From contig DATDPU010000044.1 in the NCBI GenBank assembly GCA_035292585.1, forward strand, positions 33,066 to 97,065: a stretch of 64,000 nucleotides of DNA. Direction: 5' to 3'. Below the pieces are notes generated by a model. The model made no database searches. It saw only the letters and a list, made by a program, of their open reading frames with translations, and was not told where the DNA came from. This stretch comes from DASSFZ01 sp035292585 (GTDB taxonomy: Bacteria; Chloroflexota; Anaerolineae; Fen-1058). Positions 8,447-16,958 of this stretch are shown here, one piece after another. Each line of letters opens with the position of its first letter. The first letter of the stretch is position 1. The position numbers and the translations under genes were made by a program.

Positions 8447-11400
8447 CGCAGCGTCTCCATCGGTTCAACTTCGACCTGGACGGGCAGGTGCAGCCGGTTC
8501 AGCACCTCGATCAAACGTTGGCGTGTCAGCTCGGTCTTGCGCATGATCACCTGGGCGGCCGCCTTCAGCCGCACCCCTTCGGCCTCGTTCAGCTCTTTGG
8601 CCGTGAGCACAATAACGGGCAAATCGTGGGTAACGGGATCGGCGCGGAGCAGATCCAACAAATCGTAGCCGTTGAGATGCGGCATCAGCAGATCGAGGAG
8701 CAGCATATTGGGTGGGTTGCGGCGGATCGCCTCGAGCGCATCCAGGCCGTTGGTGACACTGGTAACCAGATAATCGGGCGTGCGCAACATGGCCGCCAGC
8801 AGCTCGCCCACGTAGGGGTCGTCGTCGACGACCAGGACACGCTGGGGGTCGGGGCGCGGCTTCGGATCGATCCGGTATAACACGGCCCGCAGCGCCTCCA
8901 TATCCAGCGGCTTGGTCAGGTATTCCAGCGCGCCCTGGCTCAGGCCGAGTTCCGAATAGTCGAGCGCGGAGATAATGATCACCGGCATCTCGCGCGTTTC
9001 CGGATCGCCCTTCAAGTCGCGCAGCACGCTCCAGCCGTCGCGCTCCGGCATCATCAAATCGAGCGTGATGACCGACGGGTGCAGTTCGCGCGCCAGCTGC
9101 ACCGCCGTGTGGCCGTTGTGAAGTTGGAAGGGTTGATAGCCTTGCTGACTCAGATAGAGCGCGAGCAGGTTGCTGTACTGCCGGTCGTCTTCGATGATGA
9201 GCGCGCGACGCGGCGTCGGGCCGCTGACCACCGGCAGGGCCGCCGGCGTTTGCACTTCAGCGGCCGGCGTGACCGGGATGGTGAAGTGGAAGGCCGCGCC
9301 TTTGCCCGGCACGCCTTCACTTTCGATCCACAGCCGGCCGCCGTGCATTTCCACCAGGCGACGTGTGATGGGCAACCCCAGGCCCGTGCCCTCCTGCGCG
9401 CGGCTCAGGCTGTTATCGGCCTGGACGAACTCCTGAAAAATGTGCTCCTGGTCTTCGGGCTTGATACCGCCGCCTTGATCGATCACGCTGAAACATACCG
9501 CGCCATTGATGCGCCGGGCCGCCAGCGTGATGCCACTGCCGTCCGGCGAGAACTTGTGCGCGTTGCTCAATAGATTGATCAAGATTTGCTTGAGCCGGAA
9601 GGCATCGGCCTGCACGTCCGGCAGATCGGGTTCAAGCTCGAGCCGGAGGAGTTGTTTCTTTTTAACGATCAGCGAGCGGATGACGGATTCCGCTTCGGCG
9701 ATGGCGGCGCGCGGCGCGAGGGGATGGCAGGCCAGTTTCATTTGGCCCGCCTGAATCTTGGACAGGTCGAGCACGTCGTTAATCAGCGTCAGCAAGTGCT
9801 TGCCGCTCGAGTGAATGTTCTCGATAAACTCTTCCTGGTCGCGCACCAGCTCGCCGGCCAGCCCGTCTAACAACACTTCGCTGAAACCGATGATCGAGTT
9901 GAGCGGGGTGCGCAGCTCGTGGCTGACGTTGGCCAGGAATTGCGACTTCAGGCGATCGAGTTCCTGCAAGCGGGCATTGACCGCGCGCACTTCATCCAGC
10001 AGCCGCAGGTTGTTGATGATCATGGCCAGGTTGCCGCCGAGCGTCGCGAGCAGTTGCATATCGGTCTCGTCGAAGGCATCGGGCTGGGCGCTCTCCAGGT
10101 TGAGCACGCCCACCACCTGCGAGTCGGCGATGAGCGGCACGGCCAGTTGCGAGCGCGTCGTTCCATCCGTGGAGAGATCGATATACCGCGGGTCGCTCTG
10201 CACATCCGGCACCAGCGCCGACCGGCCGGTCTGGGCGACCCACCCGGCGATGCCCTGGCCCGCTTTCAGACAGCCATCGGTTATCCAATGCGCGCGGTTG
10301 CTCACCGCGTGAATGCTGAGATCGGCGGTCACGGAGTCAACCAGCAGCACGCTGACCCAGGCGCGTTGCATGGCCGCGTGAACGGAGCGCACGACCCGCT
10401 CGAGCGCTTCCGGCAGCGTCGTGGCCGAGGCCACATCCATCGCGATGCTGTGCAGCAAGTTCAGGTCGCTCAGCGAGTGCGTGGCCTCCTGATACAGCTC
10501 GGCGTTGTCGATGGCAATGCCGAGCTGCGCGCTCACTTCTTCGAGCAATGCGATTTCGTCGGGCGTCCAGCGCCGGGCCCGGTCACACTGGTGTAGGATT
10601 AGGACGCCCACCGTATGCCCGCGCGTCGAAATCGGCGCAATCAACCCGGCGTGCACCGGCGTGTCTTTCAGCACATACGATTCGTAATCGACCACGGTGC
10701 GGTTTTCAGTCAGCGCCGTCGTCAGCATCGGTAAATGCTCCAGGCTCCCGATGCCAATCGGCGGGAAGCCCGGCTGGTTAAATTCGTAAGCCACCGGCAT
10801 GTTCTCCGGATCGGCGCCCAGGCGGATCAGGCAACGCGAAGCCTGCACGGCCCGGCTCAACTCTTCGATGGCGGTCTGCATCACGGTTTGGATCTCGATC
10901 GTGGCGCTGATCTTGCGGTTGATGTTATAGACCAGCCGCTCGCGTTCGGCCTGCTGCTGCGCCTGTTTCAGCAGCTGCGCATTTTCGATCGCGGTGGTCG
11001 CATGCAGGCTGAAGGCCTGGGCCAACCGCTCATGCTCGTCCGAGAAGAAGTTGGGCTGGGTGTGATTGAGCATGAGAAAGCCGATGACGCGCTCGTTGCG
11101 CACCAGGGGTAGACCCAACCAGGAGCGGATCGATTCGTCACCCTCCGGGTGTTGCCAATCCGGGAAAGACTGCGTATCGGCAATGCGCAGGGGCCGGCGC
11201 GTTTCGTATAACGCCTGAGTGGTCGGCTTATCTTCGACGTTGAAGATGCGGGTCTCAAGTGGAGCGCGTTCAGGGATATTGTTTGAGGCGCGCGTGGCAT
11301 AGTGCCGGCCGCTGGCGTCGAGCAGCGCCATCATGGCGCTGTCGTAGGGGATCAGCTGGCGGAGCTGATCGAGGATGAGCTTGAGCAACTGCGCCAGGTC

Positions 11401-13524
11401 GAGCGTGCTGTTCAGCGCACGCGCTACGTCCAGCAGCATTTCGGTGAGCTGGCGGTTGTGCCGCTCGGAATCGAATAGCCGGGCATTGTGAATGGCGATG
11501 GCCGCTTCGGCGGCGAGCATGCTCAACAGCGCCAGGTCATACTCGTCGAACGCGCCCACCCGCTCTGACTGCACATCCAGCACGCCGATCATTTCGTCGT
11601 TGATGAGCAGGGGGATGGCCGCCTCGGACTGGGTCATGCCGACGGTGTGATGATAACGCGGGTCGGAGTGCACCTGGGGCGCATTGACGGCCTGGCGATG
11701 TTGCGCGACCCACCCCACCAGCCCGCGTCCCGTAGGCAGGAACCAGCGGCCGACCTCACGCTCAAACGGGCCGCTGGCCGCGCGCAGCCGCATGCCGCCC
11801 GCCTCCGCGAGGAAGACGTGCCCCAGGCTCGCTTTTTTCATCAGCGAGCGTGCGCTGGCCGCGACGGTAGCGAGACAGCGGTCAAGGTCGAGCGCGGTGA
11901 TGGCCTGCTCGATGGTGTGCAGCGCCTCCATGCCGAGGCGGCGTTGTTCGGCCTGCGCGAACAGCTGCGCGTTGCGCAGGGTGACGGCGATCTGCGCGGC
12001 GATGGCGACGAGCAGGTTCAGGTCGTCGGCGTTGAGCACGCGCGGCGCGCGCGTCTCCAGGCAAAGCACGCCCAACGTCACGTCGCCGAAGCGAATCGGA
12101 GCGAAGGCGTTGCTCAGAACATCGGGCACGGCGGCGGCATAGTCCGAATCGTTCCGGACATCCGGAATCAGGATCGGCTGTCCGGTGCGGGCCGCCCGGC
12201 CCATGCTGCCGCGACTCAGGGGCAGTTCCTCGATCACCGCTTCGTAGCCGATGGCCCGTTGCAAGCGCAGCGCCTGGCCGTCCAACAGGTACAGACTGAC
12301 CAGCTCGTAGCCGGCAGCCTGACCGATCTCTTCGACGATCGACCGGCTGACTTCGGACGGGTCCAGGCTGGTGGTTACCGCCGTCGTGAGCCGGTAGAGG
12401 ATGCTCATCTGCGCCGCCCGGCGGCGTTCCCGGTCGAGCGACTGGGTGTTGGCGATCTCGGCGGCGACCTGCTGCACCAGCCCTTGTACGCGCGCGCGCT
12501 CGTGGGAAGTGAAGTGACGCTGGCGACGCGACTCGTAGATCAGTACCGCGCCCAGCACGTGGTTGAGATGGGTCAAGGGGAGCGCCAGTAACGAGCGCAG
12601 CGATAAAGCCGCAGCGATCCGTGGACTGATTAACGGTGAGGCGCTGGCGTCGTCGATAACCACGGTGGTATGTCTCTGAAAGACGTGACGCACGACCGAC
12701 GGCTCGTCGGACGCAATGCGCAGCTGGCGCACCCGCTCTTGTTCAGAGCCATAGGCTGCGCTCATCAGTGGATCGCCGGTCTTTGGGTCGCACAGCATAA
12801 TGAAGCAGCCGGCCGCGTCGAGGATGCGCGCCAGGTGGTTAGCCACCACCGGCATCAGTTCGTCCAGAGGGGTGATGGTCGCGAAGAGCCGGCTGGTCTC
12901 GTAGAGCAGGCGTAACCGTTGTTCCGACTCGCGCGCGGTTCGGCTGGCCTGGTCGAATTTCTGGAAGACTGCGATCAGCAGGACTAACACTGTGAGACCG
13001 ACCAGACTGTGTACGATCCAGCTCATGACAGAACCGGGAAGTATGTCAAAGCGAGACCAGGCGGCCGCACTGTCGATCCAACCTACGGCCAGCACGCCCA
13101 CGCCGGAGAAGATTATGGCGCGAAGCATGTGTCGAGGGGTGAGCACCAGGCCGACAAAGAGGATCGGCAAGACGGCTGTGGTGAGGGCAAGCAGTGGGCG
13201 CAGACCGGCGACCGTGAGCGCTACGCCGACCATACCCAGCACACTCAAAACGCCGACCCAGTATGTAGCGAGCACGACTTCCTTGAGACGGGCGCGAACG
13301 AGGCAGACTGAAATTGAGAAGCCGGCGCACACGGCCATAATTCGCAGGATGCGCGAATCAGACGTCACAAAATATGTGAGCAGGTAAAAAATAGCCAGAA
13401 ACGCCGAGTTGATCACCATTAAACGGGTGATCCGCGCGAACGTAACCGCCTGCGCCTGGCGCTCCAGTTCCTCATATGCGGGGCTTGGTCCAAGCGCAGC
13501 CTGATCGCTGGTTGGTGAGTTCAT
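8443..13524 (-). CDS. Six-GAF hybrid histidine kinase with two receivers
   Basis: A 1693-residue membrane sensor. About six hydrophobic segments (residues 30-190) are followed by six successive GAF-like domains (starting near 205, 375, 530, 690, 860 and 1020), a HisKA domain with His1202 in NVSHELRTPL, an HATPase domain (NLLSNAHKFSPDG, GTGLGLPI), and two C-terminal receivers with intact Asp1489 and Asp1611. The stop of the upstream receiver gene overlaps this start codon by one base, and the stop overlaps the next gene by four, so the whole set is one coupled operon. The GAF array suggests integration of several small-molecule or redox cues; ligands are unknown. Confidence 0.92.
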   Translation of the reverse strand: MNSPTSDQAALGPSPAYEELERQAQAVTFARITRLMVINSAFLAIFYLLTYFVTSDSRILRIMAVCAGFSISVCLVRARLKEVVLATYWVGVLSVLGMVGVALTVAGLRPLLALTTAVLPILFVGLVLTPRHMLRAIIFSGVGVLAVGWIDSAAAWSRFDILPGSVMSWIVHSLVGLTVLVLLIAVFQKFDQASRTARESEQRLRLLYETSRLFATITPLDELMPVVANHLARILDAAGCFIMLCDPKTGDPLMSAAYGSEQERVRQLRIASDEPSVVRHVFQRHTTVVIDDASASPLISPRIAAALSLRSLLALPLTHLNHVLGAVLIYESRRQRHFTSHERARVQGLVQQVAAEIANTQSLDRERRRAAQMSILYRLTTAVTTSLDPSEVSRSIVEEIGQAAGYELVSLYLLDGQALRLQRAIGYEAVIEELPLSRGSMGRAARTGQPILIPDVRNDSDYAAAVPDVLSNAFAPIRFGDVTLGVLCLETRAPRVLNADDLNLLVAIAAQIAVTLRNAQLFAQAEQRRLGMEALHTIEQAITALDLDRCLATVAASARSLMKKASLGHVFLAEAGGMRLRAASGPFEREVGRWFLPTGRGLVGWVAQHRQAVNAPQVHSDPRYHHTVGMTQSEAAIPLLINDEMIGVLDVQSERVGAFDEYDLALLSMLAAEAAIAIHNARLFDSERHNRQLTEMLLDVARALNSTLDLAQLLKLILDQLRQLIPYDSAMMALLDASGRHYATRASNNIPERAPLETRIFNVEDKPTTQALYETRRPLRIADTQSFPDWQHPEGDESIRSWLGLPLVRNERVIGFLMLNHTQPNFFSDEHERLAQAFSLHATTAIENAQLLKQAQQQAERERLVYNINRKISATIEIQTVMQTAIEELSRAVQASRCLIRLGADPENMPVAYEFNQPGFPPIGIGSLEHLPMLTTALTENRTVVDYESYVLKDTPVHAGLIAPISTRGHTVGVLILHQCDRARRWTPDEIALLEEVSAQLGIAIDNAELYQEATHSLSDLNLLHSIAMDVASATTLPEALERVVRSVHAAMQRAWVSVLLVDSVTADLSIHAVSNRAHWITDGCLKAGQGIAGWVAQTGRSALVPDVQSDPRYIDLSTDGTTRSQLAVPLIADSQVVGVLNLESAQPDAFDETDMQLLATLGGNLAMIINNLRLLDEVRAVNARLQELDRLKSQFLANVSHELRTPLNSIIGFSEVLLDGLAGELVRDQEEFIENIHSSGKHLLTLINDVLDLSKIQAGQMKLACHPLAPRAAIAEAESVIRSLIVKKKQLLRLELEPDLPDVQADAFRLKQILINLLSNAHKFSPDGSGITLAARRINGAVCFSVIDQGGGIKPEDQEHIFQEFVQADNSLSRAQEGTGLGLPITRRLVEMHGGRLWIESEGVPGKGAAFHFTIPVTPAAEVQTPAALPVVSGPTPRRALIIEDDRQYSNLLALYLSQQGYQPFQLHNGHTAVQLARELHPSVITLDLMMPERDGWSVLRDLKGDPETREMPVIIISALDYSELGLSQGALEYLTKPLDMEALRAVLYRIDPKPRPDPQRVLVVDDDPYVGELLAAMLRTPDYLVTSVTNGLDALEAIRRNPPNMLLLDLLMPHLNGYDLLDLLRADPVTHDLPVIVLTAKELNEAEGVRLKAAAQVIMRKTELTRQRLIEVLNRLHLPVQVEVEPMETLR

Positions 13525-13904
13525 TATTCGCCCACTCGATTGAGGAACTGCTTGATCTGGCCGGGGAACACGCGCGTATCGATCGGCTTGCTGATGTAGC
13601 CATCGCAGCCGGCTTCCAGCGCCTGATCGCGCTCGTGGGGCATGGCGCTGGCGGTCAGCGCGACGATCGGGATACGGGCGGTCTCGCGATGATCCTTGAT
13701 GCGGCGGGTCGCATCGTAACCGTTCATCACCGGCATCATCACATCCATCAGGATCAGATCGGGTATTTCGCGCATCGCCAATTCGACGCCAACCTGCCCG
13801 TTTTCGGCAGTGAGGAGGCGGTAGCCATACGGCTTCAGCACGGTTTCAACCAGTTTTCGATTCAGCGGGCTGTCTTCGACGAGCAAGACGGTTAGGGTGG
13901 TCAT
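13524..13904 (-). CDS. Single-domain response regulator
   Basis: A 126-residue stand-alone receiver with acidic pair Glu10-Asp11, phosphoacceptor Asp54 (LILMDVMMP) and the Lys of YISKPID. GGAG lies upstream of the ATG. Its last base is shared with the start codon of the hybrid kinase. It has no output domain and resembles DivK/CheY-type shuttles, so it may exchange phosphate with the HPt protein encoded two genes downstream. Confidence 0.9.
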   Translation of the reverse strand: MTTLTVLLVEDSPLNRKLVETVLKPYGYRLLTAENGQVGVELAMREIPDLILMDVMMPVMNGYDATRRIKDHRETARIPIVALTASAMPHERDQALEAGCDGYISKPIDTRVFPGQIKQFLNRVGE

Positions 13905-13916
13905 GAACGTTCTCCA

Positions 13917-14453
13917 CTAGCTATCATCGTTTGAATCCGGTACCATGGGATAAGGCGGCGCAGCCGAAGTCAGCTGATTAACCCACTCGCTCAGACCGCC
14001 GTCTAAGGAACCGGGCAGCGTGGTCACGCAAACTTCACGCTCCGTATGCGCGAGCTGTCGGCAATGGTCGAGCAACCCGGCCGGGGTCAGCTGGGGATGG
14101 ACGACGATATGCGTCGGGCGCAGGCGCGCCAGCCACCAGCCAATCTCGAACTCGGTGTGGGCCTGTTCCACCTGGGCCGTTGGCCAGCGAAAGCAAATCG
14201 CGCTACGCACCCGATCGAAGCAGTCGGCCTCGGCCGCAACCAGCAACAGCCGGAGGCCGGGTGGGGCGTCGCCGCTGGCCGGCGGCAGGCTGTAGATACG
14301 CGAGAAGATATCCAGGTCTTCCCGAGCCACCCGATAATGTCCGCCGGGAGTGGTATACGCTTTCAGCTTTCCGGCGCGAATCCAATTCAAGACTGCGGCG
14401 CTGGTCACCTGGTACATGCGGGCAATATCGCGCGTGCTAAGCAGTTCTTTCAT
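13917..14453 (-). CDS. Excisionase/MerR-type HTH protein with receiver-like C-terminus
   Basis: A 178-residue protein. Residues about 5-52 form a winged helix of the excisionase/BldC kind (STRDIARMYQVTSAAVLNW, then a TPGGHYR wing). The remaining part, after about 65, has the alternating hydrophobic strands of a receiver-like fold but no recognisable phosphoacceptor Asp. The start at 14453 is preceded by GGAG; a longer frame to 14591 runs into noncoding sequence. It is the first gene of the phosphorelay operon, twelve bases before the receiver gene, so it is a plausible DNA-binding output or autoregulator. Confidence 0.82.
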   Translation of the reverse strand: MKELLSTRDIARMYQVTSAAVLNWIRAGKLKAYTTPGGHYRVAREDLDIFSRIYSLPPASGDAPPGLRLLLVAAEADCFDRVRSAICFRWPTAQVEQAHTEFEIGWWLARLRPTHIVVHPQLTPAGLLDHCRQLAHTEREVCVTTLPGSLDGGLSEWVNQLTSAAPPYPMVPDSNDDS

Positions 14454-14584
14454 AGATGGCTCCAATCCATCGCATCCTAAGTGCGCTTTTGTCAATTTTC
14501 GTACTTTTAGCCATTTTCTGAGTTTGGGGTATGTTGGGAACGTGTTTGGTAATAGAGGGCGTAAGCGGGTAAGGGGAACCGGGT

Positions 14585-14613
14585 TTGACACTGCCCCGCA
14601 ATGACCCTATAAT
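14585..14613 (+). promoter_or_regulatory. Perfect-consensus sigma70 promoter of ilvE
   Basis: TTGACA (14585-14590) and TATAAT (14608-14613) are separated by exactly 17 bases, the full consensus for a housekeeping promoter. The start of transcription is expected near 14620. Confidence 0.9.
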
Positions 14614-14623
14614 TTTTTTTGCC

Positions 14624-14646
14624 CGCGTTTCCACGGTGGAAACGCG
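14624..14646 (+). promoter_or_regulatory. Hairpin in the ilvE leader
   Basis: A perfect 10-bp stem (CGCGTTTCCA with TGGAAACGCG) around loop CGG, starting only a few bases after the expected transcription start. It does not include the ribosome binding site at 14659-14667. As DNA it is a 10+3+10 palindrome that could be an operator; as RNA it could stabilise the 5' end. Confidence 0.7.
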
Positions 14647-14673
14647 CCAACCGCTATGAGAGGAGGGCCACGG

Positions 14674-15645
14674 GTGACCCAGTTCGCATTTTTCAAGGGC
14701 CAGATCGTTCCGATCGACGAGGCCAAAGTCAGCGTGATGACGCACGCGCTCAACTATGGGACGGCGTGCTTCGAGGGGATCCGCGCCTATTGGAATGAAG
14801 AGGAAGCGCAGCTGTTTGTGTTTCGGATGCAGGAGCATTACGAACGCCTGCTGCACTCGATGGGCATCTTGATGATGGAGCGCCGCTATTCGGCCGCAGC
14901 GTTGAGCCAGGTCACGCTGGAGCTGCTGCGCCGCGAAGGCTATCGGACCGACGCCTATATCCGGCCCCTGGCCTATAAGGCCGACGAGATCATCGGCGTG
15001 AAATTGCACGGCCTGCACGACGAAGTGGCGATCTGGACGACGCCGTTTGGCCGCTACGTGCAGAATGAAGAAGGCGCGCACGTGGGTTTCTCGTCGTGGC
15101 AACGGGTGAGCGACAATAACATCCCGCCGCGCGGGAAAATCACCGGCGCGTACGCCAACACCGCCTTCATCAAATCCGAAGCGCTGCTGAACGGTTTTGA
15201 CGAGGCGCTGGTCCTCAACCAGCACGGATTTGTCTCCGAAGGCAGCGCCGAGAACGTCTTCATCATCCGGGAGGGCCGGTTGATCACGCCGCCGGTACAC
15301 GCCGACATTCTCGAAGGCATTACGCGCGCGACGATTATCGAACTGGCCCGCGCGGAACTGGGGCTGCAGGTGATCGAGCGCTCGATCAGCCGGACCGAGT
15401 TTTACGTGGCCGAGGAGGCGTTTTTTACGGGCACCGGCGTTCAGGTGGCCGCGATCGTCAAGGTCGATCATCGCCCGCTGGGAACCGGTCTGATGGGCCC
15501 GCTGGTCAAGGCGCTCCGCGACCTGTACTTTGACGTGGTGCGCGGCAAGGTGCGCAAGTATCGCCATTGGTGCGCGCCGGTGCACGCCGCCCCCGTCGAG
15601 GCGACCGGCGCATTCACGCCCGCGTCGCCCGGCGCAGCCGCGTAG
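14674..15645 (+). CDS. ilvE: Branched-chain amino acid aminotransferase
   Basis: A 323-residue class IV PLP aminotransferase that makes or breaks down Val, Leu and Ile by amino transfer with 2-oxoglutarate. Lys155 in RGKITGAYAN is the PLP lysine; the SEGSAENVF, DILEGITR and FFTGTGVQV segments are typical of the family. The start was set at the GTG at 14674 because AGAGGAGGG lies seven bases upstream of it and would otherwise fall inside the coding frame that begins at ATG 14656. About 25 residues at the C-terminus extend past the usual family end and are Ala/Pro-rich. Expression should be strong, given the consensus promoter. Confidence 0.92.
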   Translation: MTQFAFFKGQIVPIDEAKVSVMTHALNYGTACFEGIRAYWNEEEAQLFVFRMQEHYERLLHSMGILMMERRYSAAALSQVTLELLRREGYRTDAYIRPLAYKADEIIGVKLHGLHDEVAIWTTPFGRYVQNEEGAHVGFSSWQRVSDNNIPPRGKITGAYANTAFIKSEALLNGFDEALVLNQHGFVSEGSAENVFIIREGRLITPPVHADILEGITRATIIELARAELGLQVIERSISRTEFYVAEEAFFTGTGVQVAAIVKVDHRPLGTGLMGPLVKALRDLYFDVVRGKVRKYRHWCAPVHAAPVEATGAFTPASPGAAA

Positions 15646-15660
15646 TTCATGAGGGTAAGG

Positions 15661-16551
15661 ATGGAATGGCACACCGCTAAACGCGCCGGCACACTCTTCG
15701 GTAGCGCGCTCCTCGTCGCGCTGTTGTTGTTCGACGTCGGCCTGCTCCTCCATTTGCGAACCCGGCCGGTTGACCTGTTCACCTTCTTCGGCGGACTGCT
15801 GATCGTGTTATCGCCGGCGACGCTGGCAGTTGTGATCTACTGGCTGATCGGACTGCGGCGATCGGGTTACGCGCTCGATCGCAATCAACTGACTATCGTC
15901 TGGGGGCCGACGCGGCACATCATACCGACGCGCCTGATCGATCAAGTCATCCCCGGCGAAGAAGTGTCGGGCCGGATGCGATTCAGCGGCGGACGTTGGC
16001 CGGGGCTGTGGGTGGGCAGCGGTGACGTGCCTGAGATCGGGTTGACGTTGTTCAACGCCACGGCCCCGCTCGATCGCCAGCTGTTCATCATCACCGATTT
16101 AGCCGCGTATGCGATTTCGCCCATCGATCGCGAGGGCTTTGTGCAGGCGTTGGAGACGCGCAAGGCGATGGGCCCCACGCAAGATGTGCTGCAGGAGTTC
16201 ATTCGCCCGGCTTTTTTCAGCTGGCCGCTCTGGAGTGATCGCCTGGCGCAAGGCCTGACGTTGGGCGCAGGGTGCTTGTGCCTGGCGCTGTTCGCCTATG
16301 TCTGTTTCAAATACCCGGATCTGCCCTCAAGCATCTCGCTGCATTTTGACGCCGCGGGTATTGCCGATCGTTTCGGCGGGCCGGCCGAAGCCTTCATCCT
16401 GCCCGTGATCGGTCTGCTGGCGTTGGGCGCCAACACCCTGGTCGGCGTGCCGCTGTATTTGCGCGAGCGCATCCCCGCCTATCTGTTGTGGGGCGGCGCG
16501 ATCCTCGTGCAAGCCTTGCTCTGGATTGCCGCGGTGACGTTGCTGGTCTAG
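15661..16551 (+). CDS. Membrane protein with PH-like and DUF1648-like segments
   Basis: A 296-residue protein with two hydrophobic segments near the N-terminus (about 10-30 and 40-65), a soluble beta-rich stretch (about 70-175) of the kind seen in bacterial PH-like domains, and three C-terminal membrane helices. Around residue 220 it has the motif YPDLPSSISLHFDAAG, which matches the LPxxIPxHF pattern of DUF1648 proteins. The start at 15661 is chosen because GAGGG lies four bases before it; the ATG at 15649 has no such site. It follows ilvE by 15 bases and may be co-transcribed. Function unknown. Confidence 0.7.
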   Translation: MEWHTAKRAGTLFGSALLVALLLFDVGLLLHLRTRPVDLFTFFGGLLIVLSPATLAVVIYWLIGLRRSGYALDRNQLTIVWGPTRHIIPTRLIDQVIPGEEVSGRMRFSGGRWPGLWVGSGDVPEIGLTLFNATAPLDRQLFIITDLAAYAISPIDREGFVQALETRKAMGPTQDVLQEFIRPAFFSWPLWSDRLAQGLTLGAGCLCLALFAYVCFKYPDLPSSISLHFDAAGIADRFGGPAEAFILPVIGLLALGANTLVGVPLYLRERIPAYLLWGGAILVQALLWIAAVTLLV

Positions 16552-16635
16552 TGACCGTCGATCTGAAAGCGACGCGCTATCGCATAATGACGGTACGCGG
16601 CCCGCAGCTACCCATCGCGCGAATTGGAGGTCGCC

Positions 16636-16854
16636 ATGTCAGAGACAGGTCGGAAACGACCCCGCTTGTTACCCGAACTGCCCGAAGCCTTCCGCACGCA
16701 TCTTAAGACTGCACGCGCGGAGTCACGGCAGGCGCTGCAGCACCTGCTGCCCGAATCGTTCTGGGAACATCGCCGCGCGGCTCGGCGCGAAGCGTTGCTG
16801 GCGATACGCAGCCTGATCGACGACGCGCTGGAACGCACCGAAAAGAAACCCTGA
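16636..16854 (+). CDS. Small charged helical protein
   Basis: A 72-residue hydrophilic protein with a block of Arg/Glu-rich amphipathic helix in its second half (FWEHRRAARREALLAIRSL). GGAGGTCGCC precedes the ATG at 16636, so translation is likely. It has no membrane segment, zinc ligands or nucleotide-binding motif that I can see. It follows the PH-like membrane protein on the same strand. I do not recognise a function; nucleic-acid or membrane-surface binding would fit the charge but is speculation. Confidence 0.6.
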   Translation: MSETGRKRPRLLPELPEAFRTHLKTARAESRQALQHLLPESFWEHRRAARREALLAIRSLIDDALERTEKKP

Positions 16855-16958
16855 TGTAGCTACGACATCCATCGATTTCAGTAGCATAGCCCCCGTGTGG
16901 GCGTCATGAACGGGCGCGAGGCCCTAAGCTACGCCCATCAAACCCGCGTGGCGGAATA

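Noticed and set aside
11647..12591. 314-codon plus-strand frame inside the hybrid kinase gene
   Set aside because: Antisense shadow of GAF-coding sequence; no ribosome binding site and no recognisable domain.
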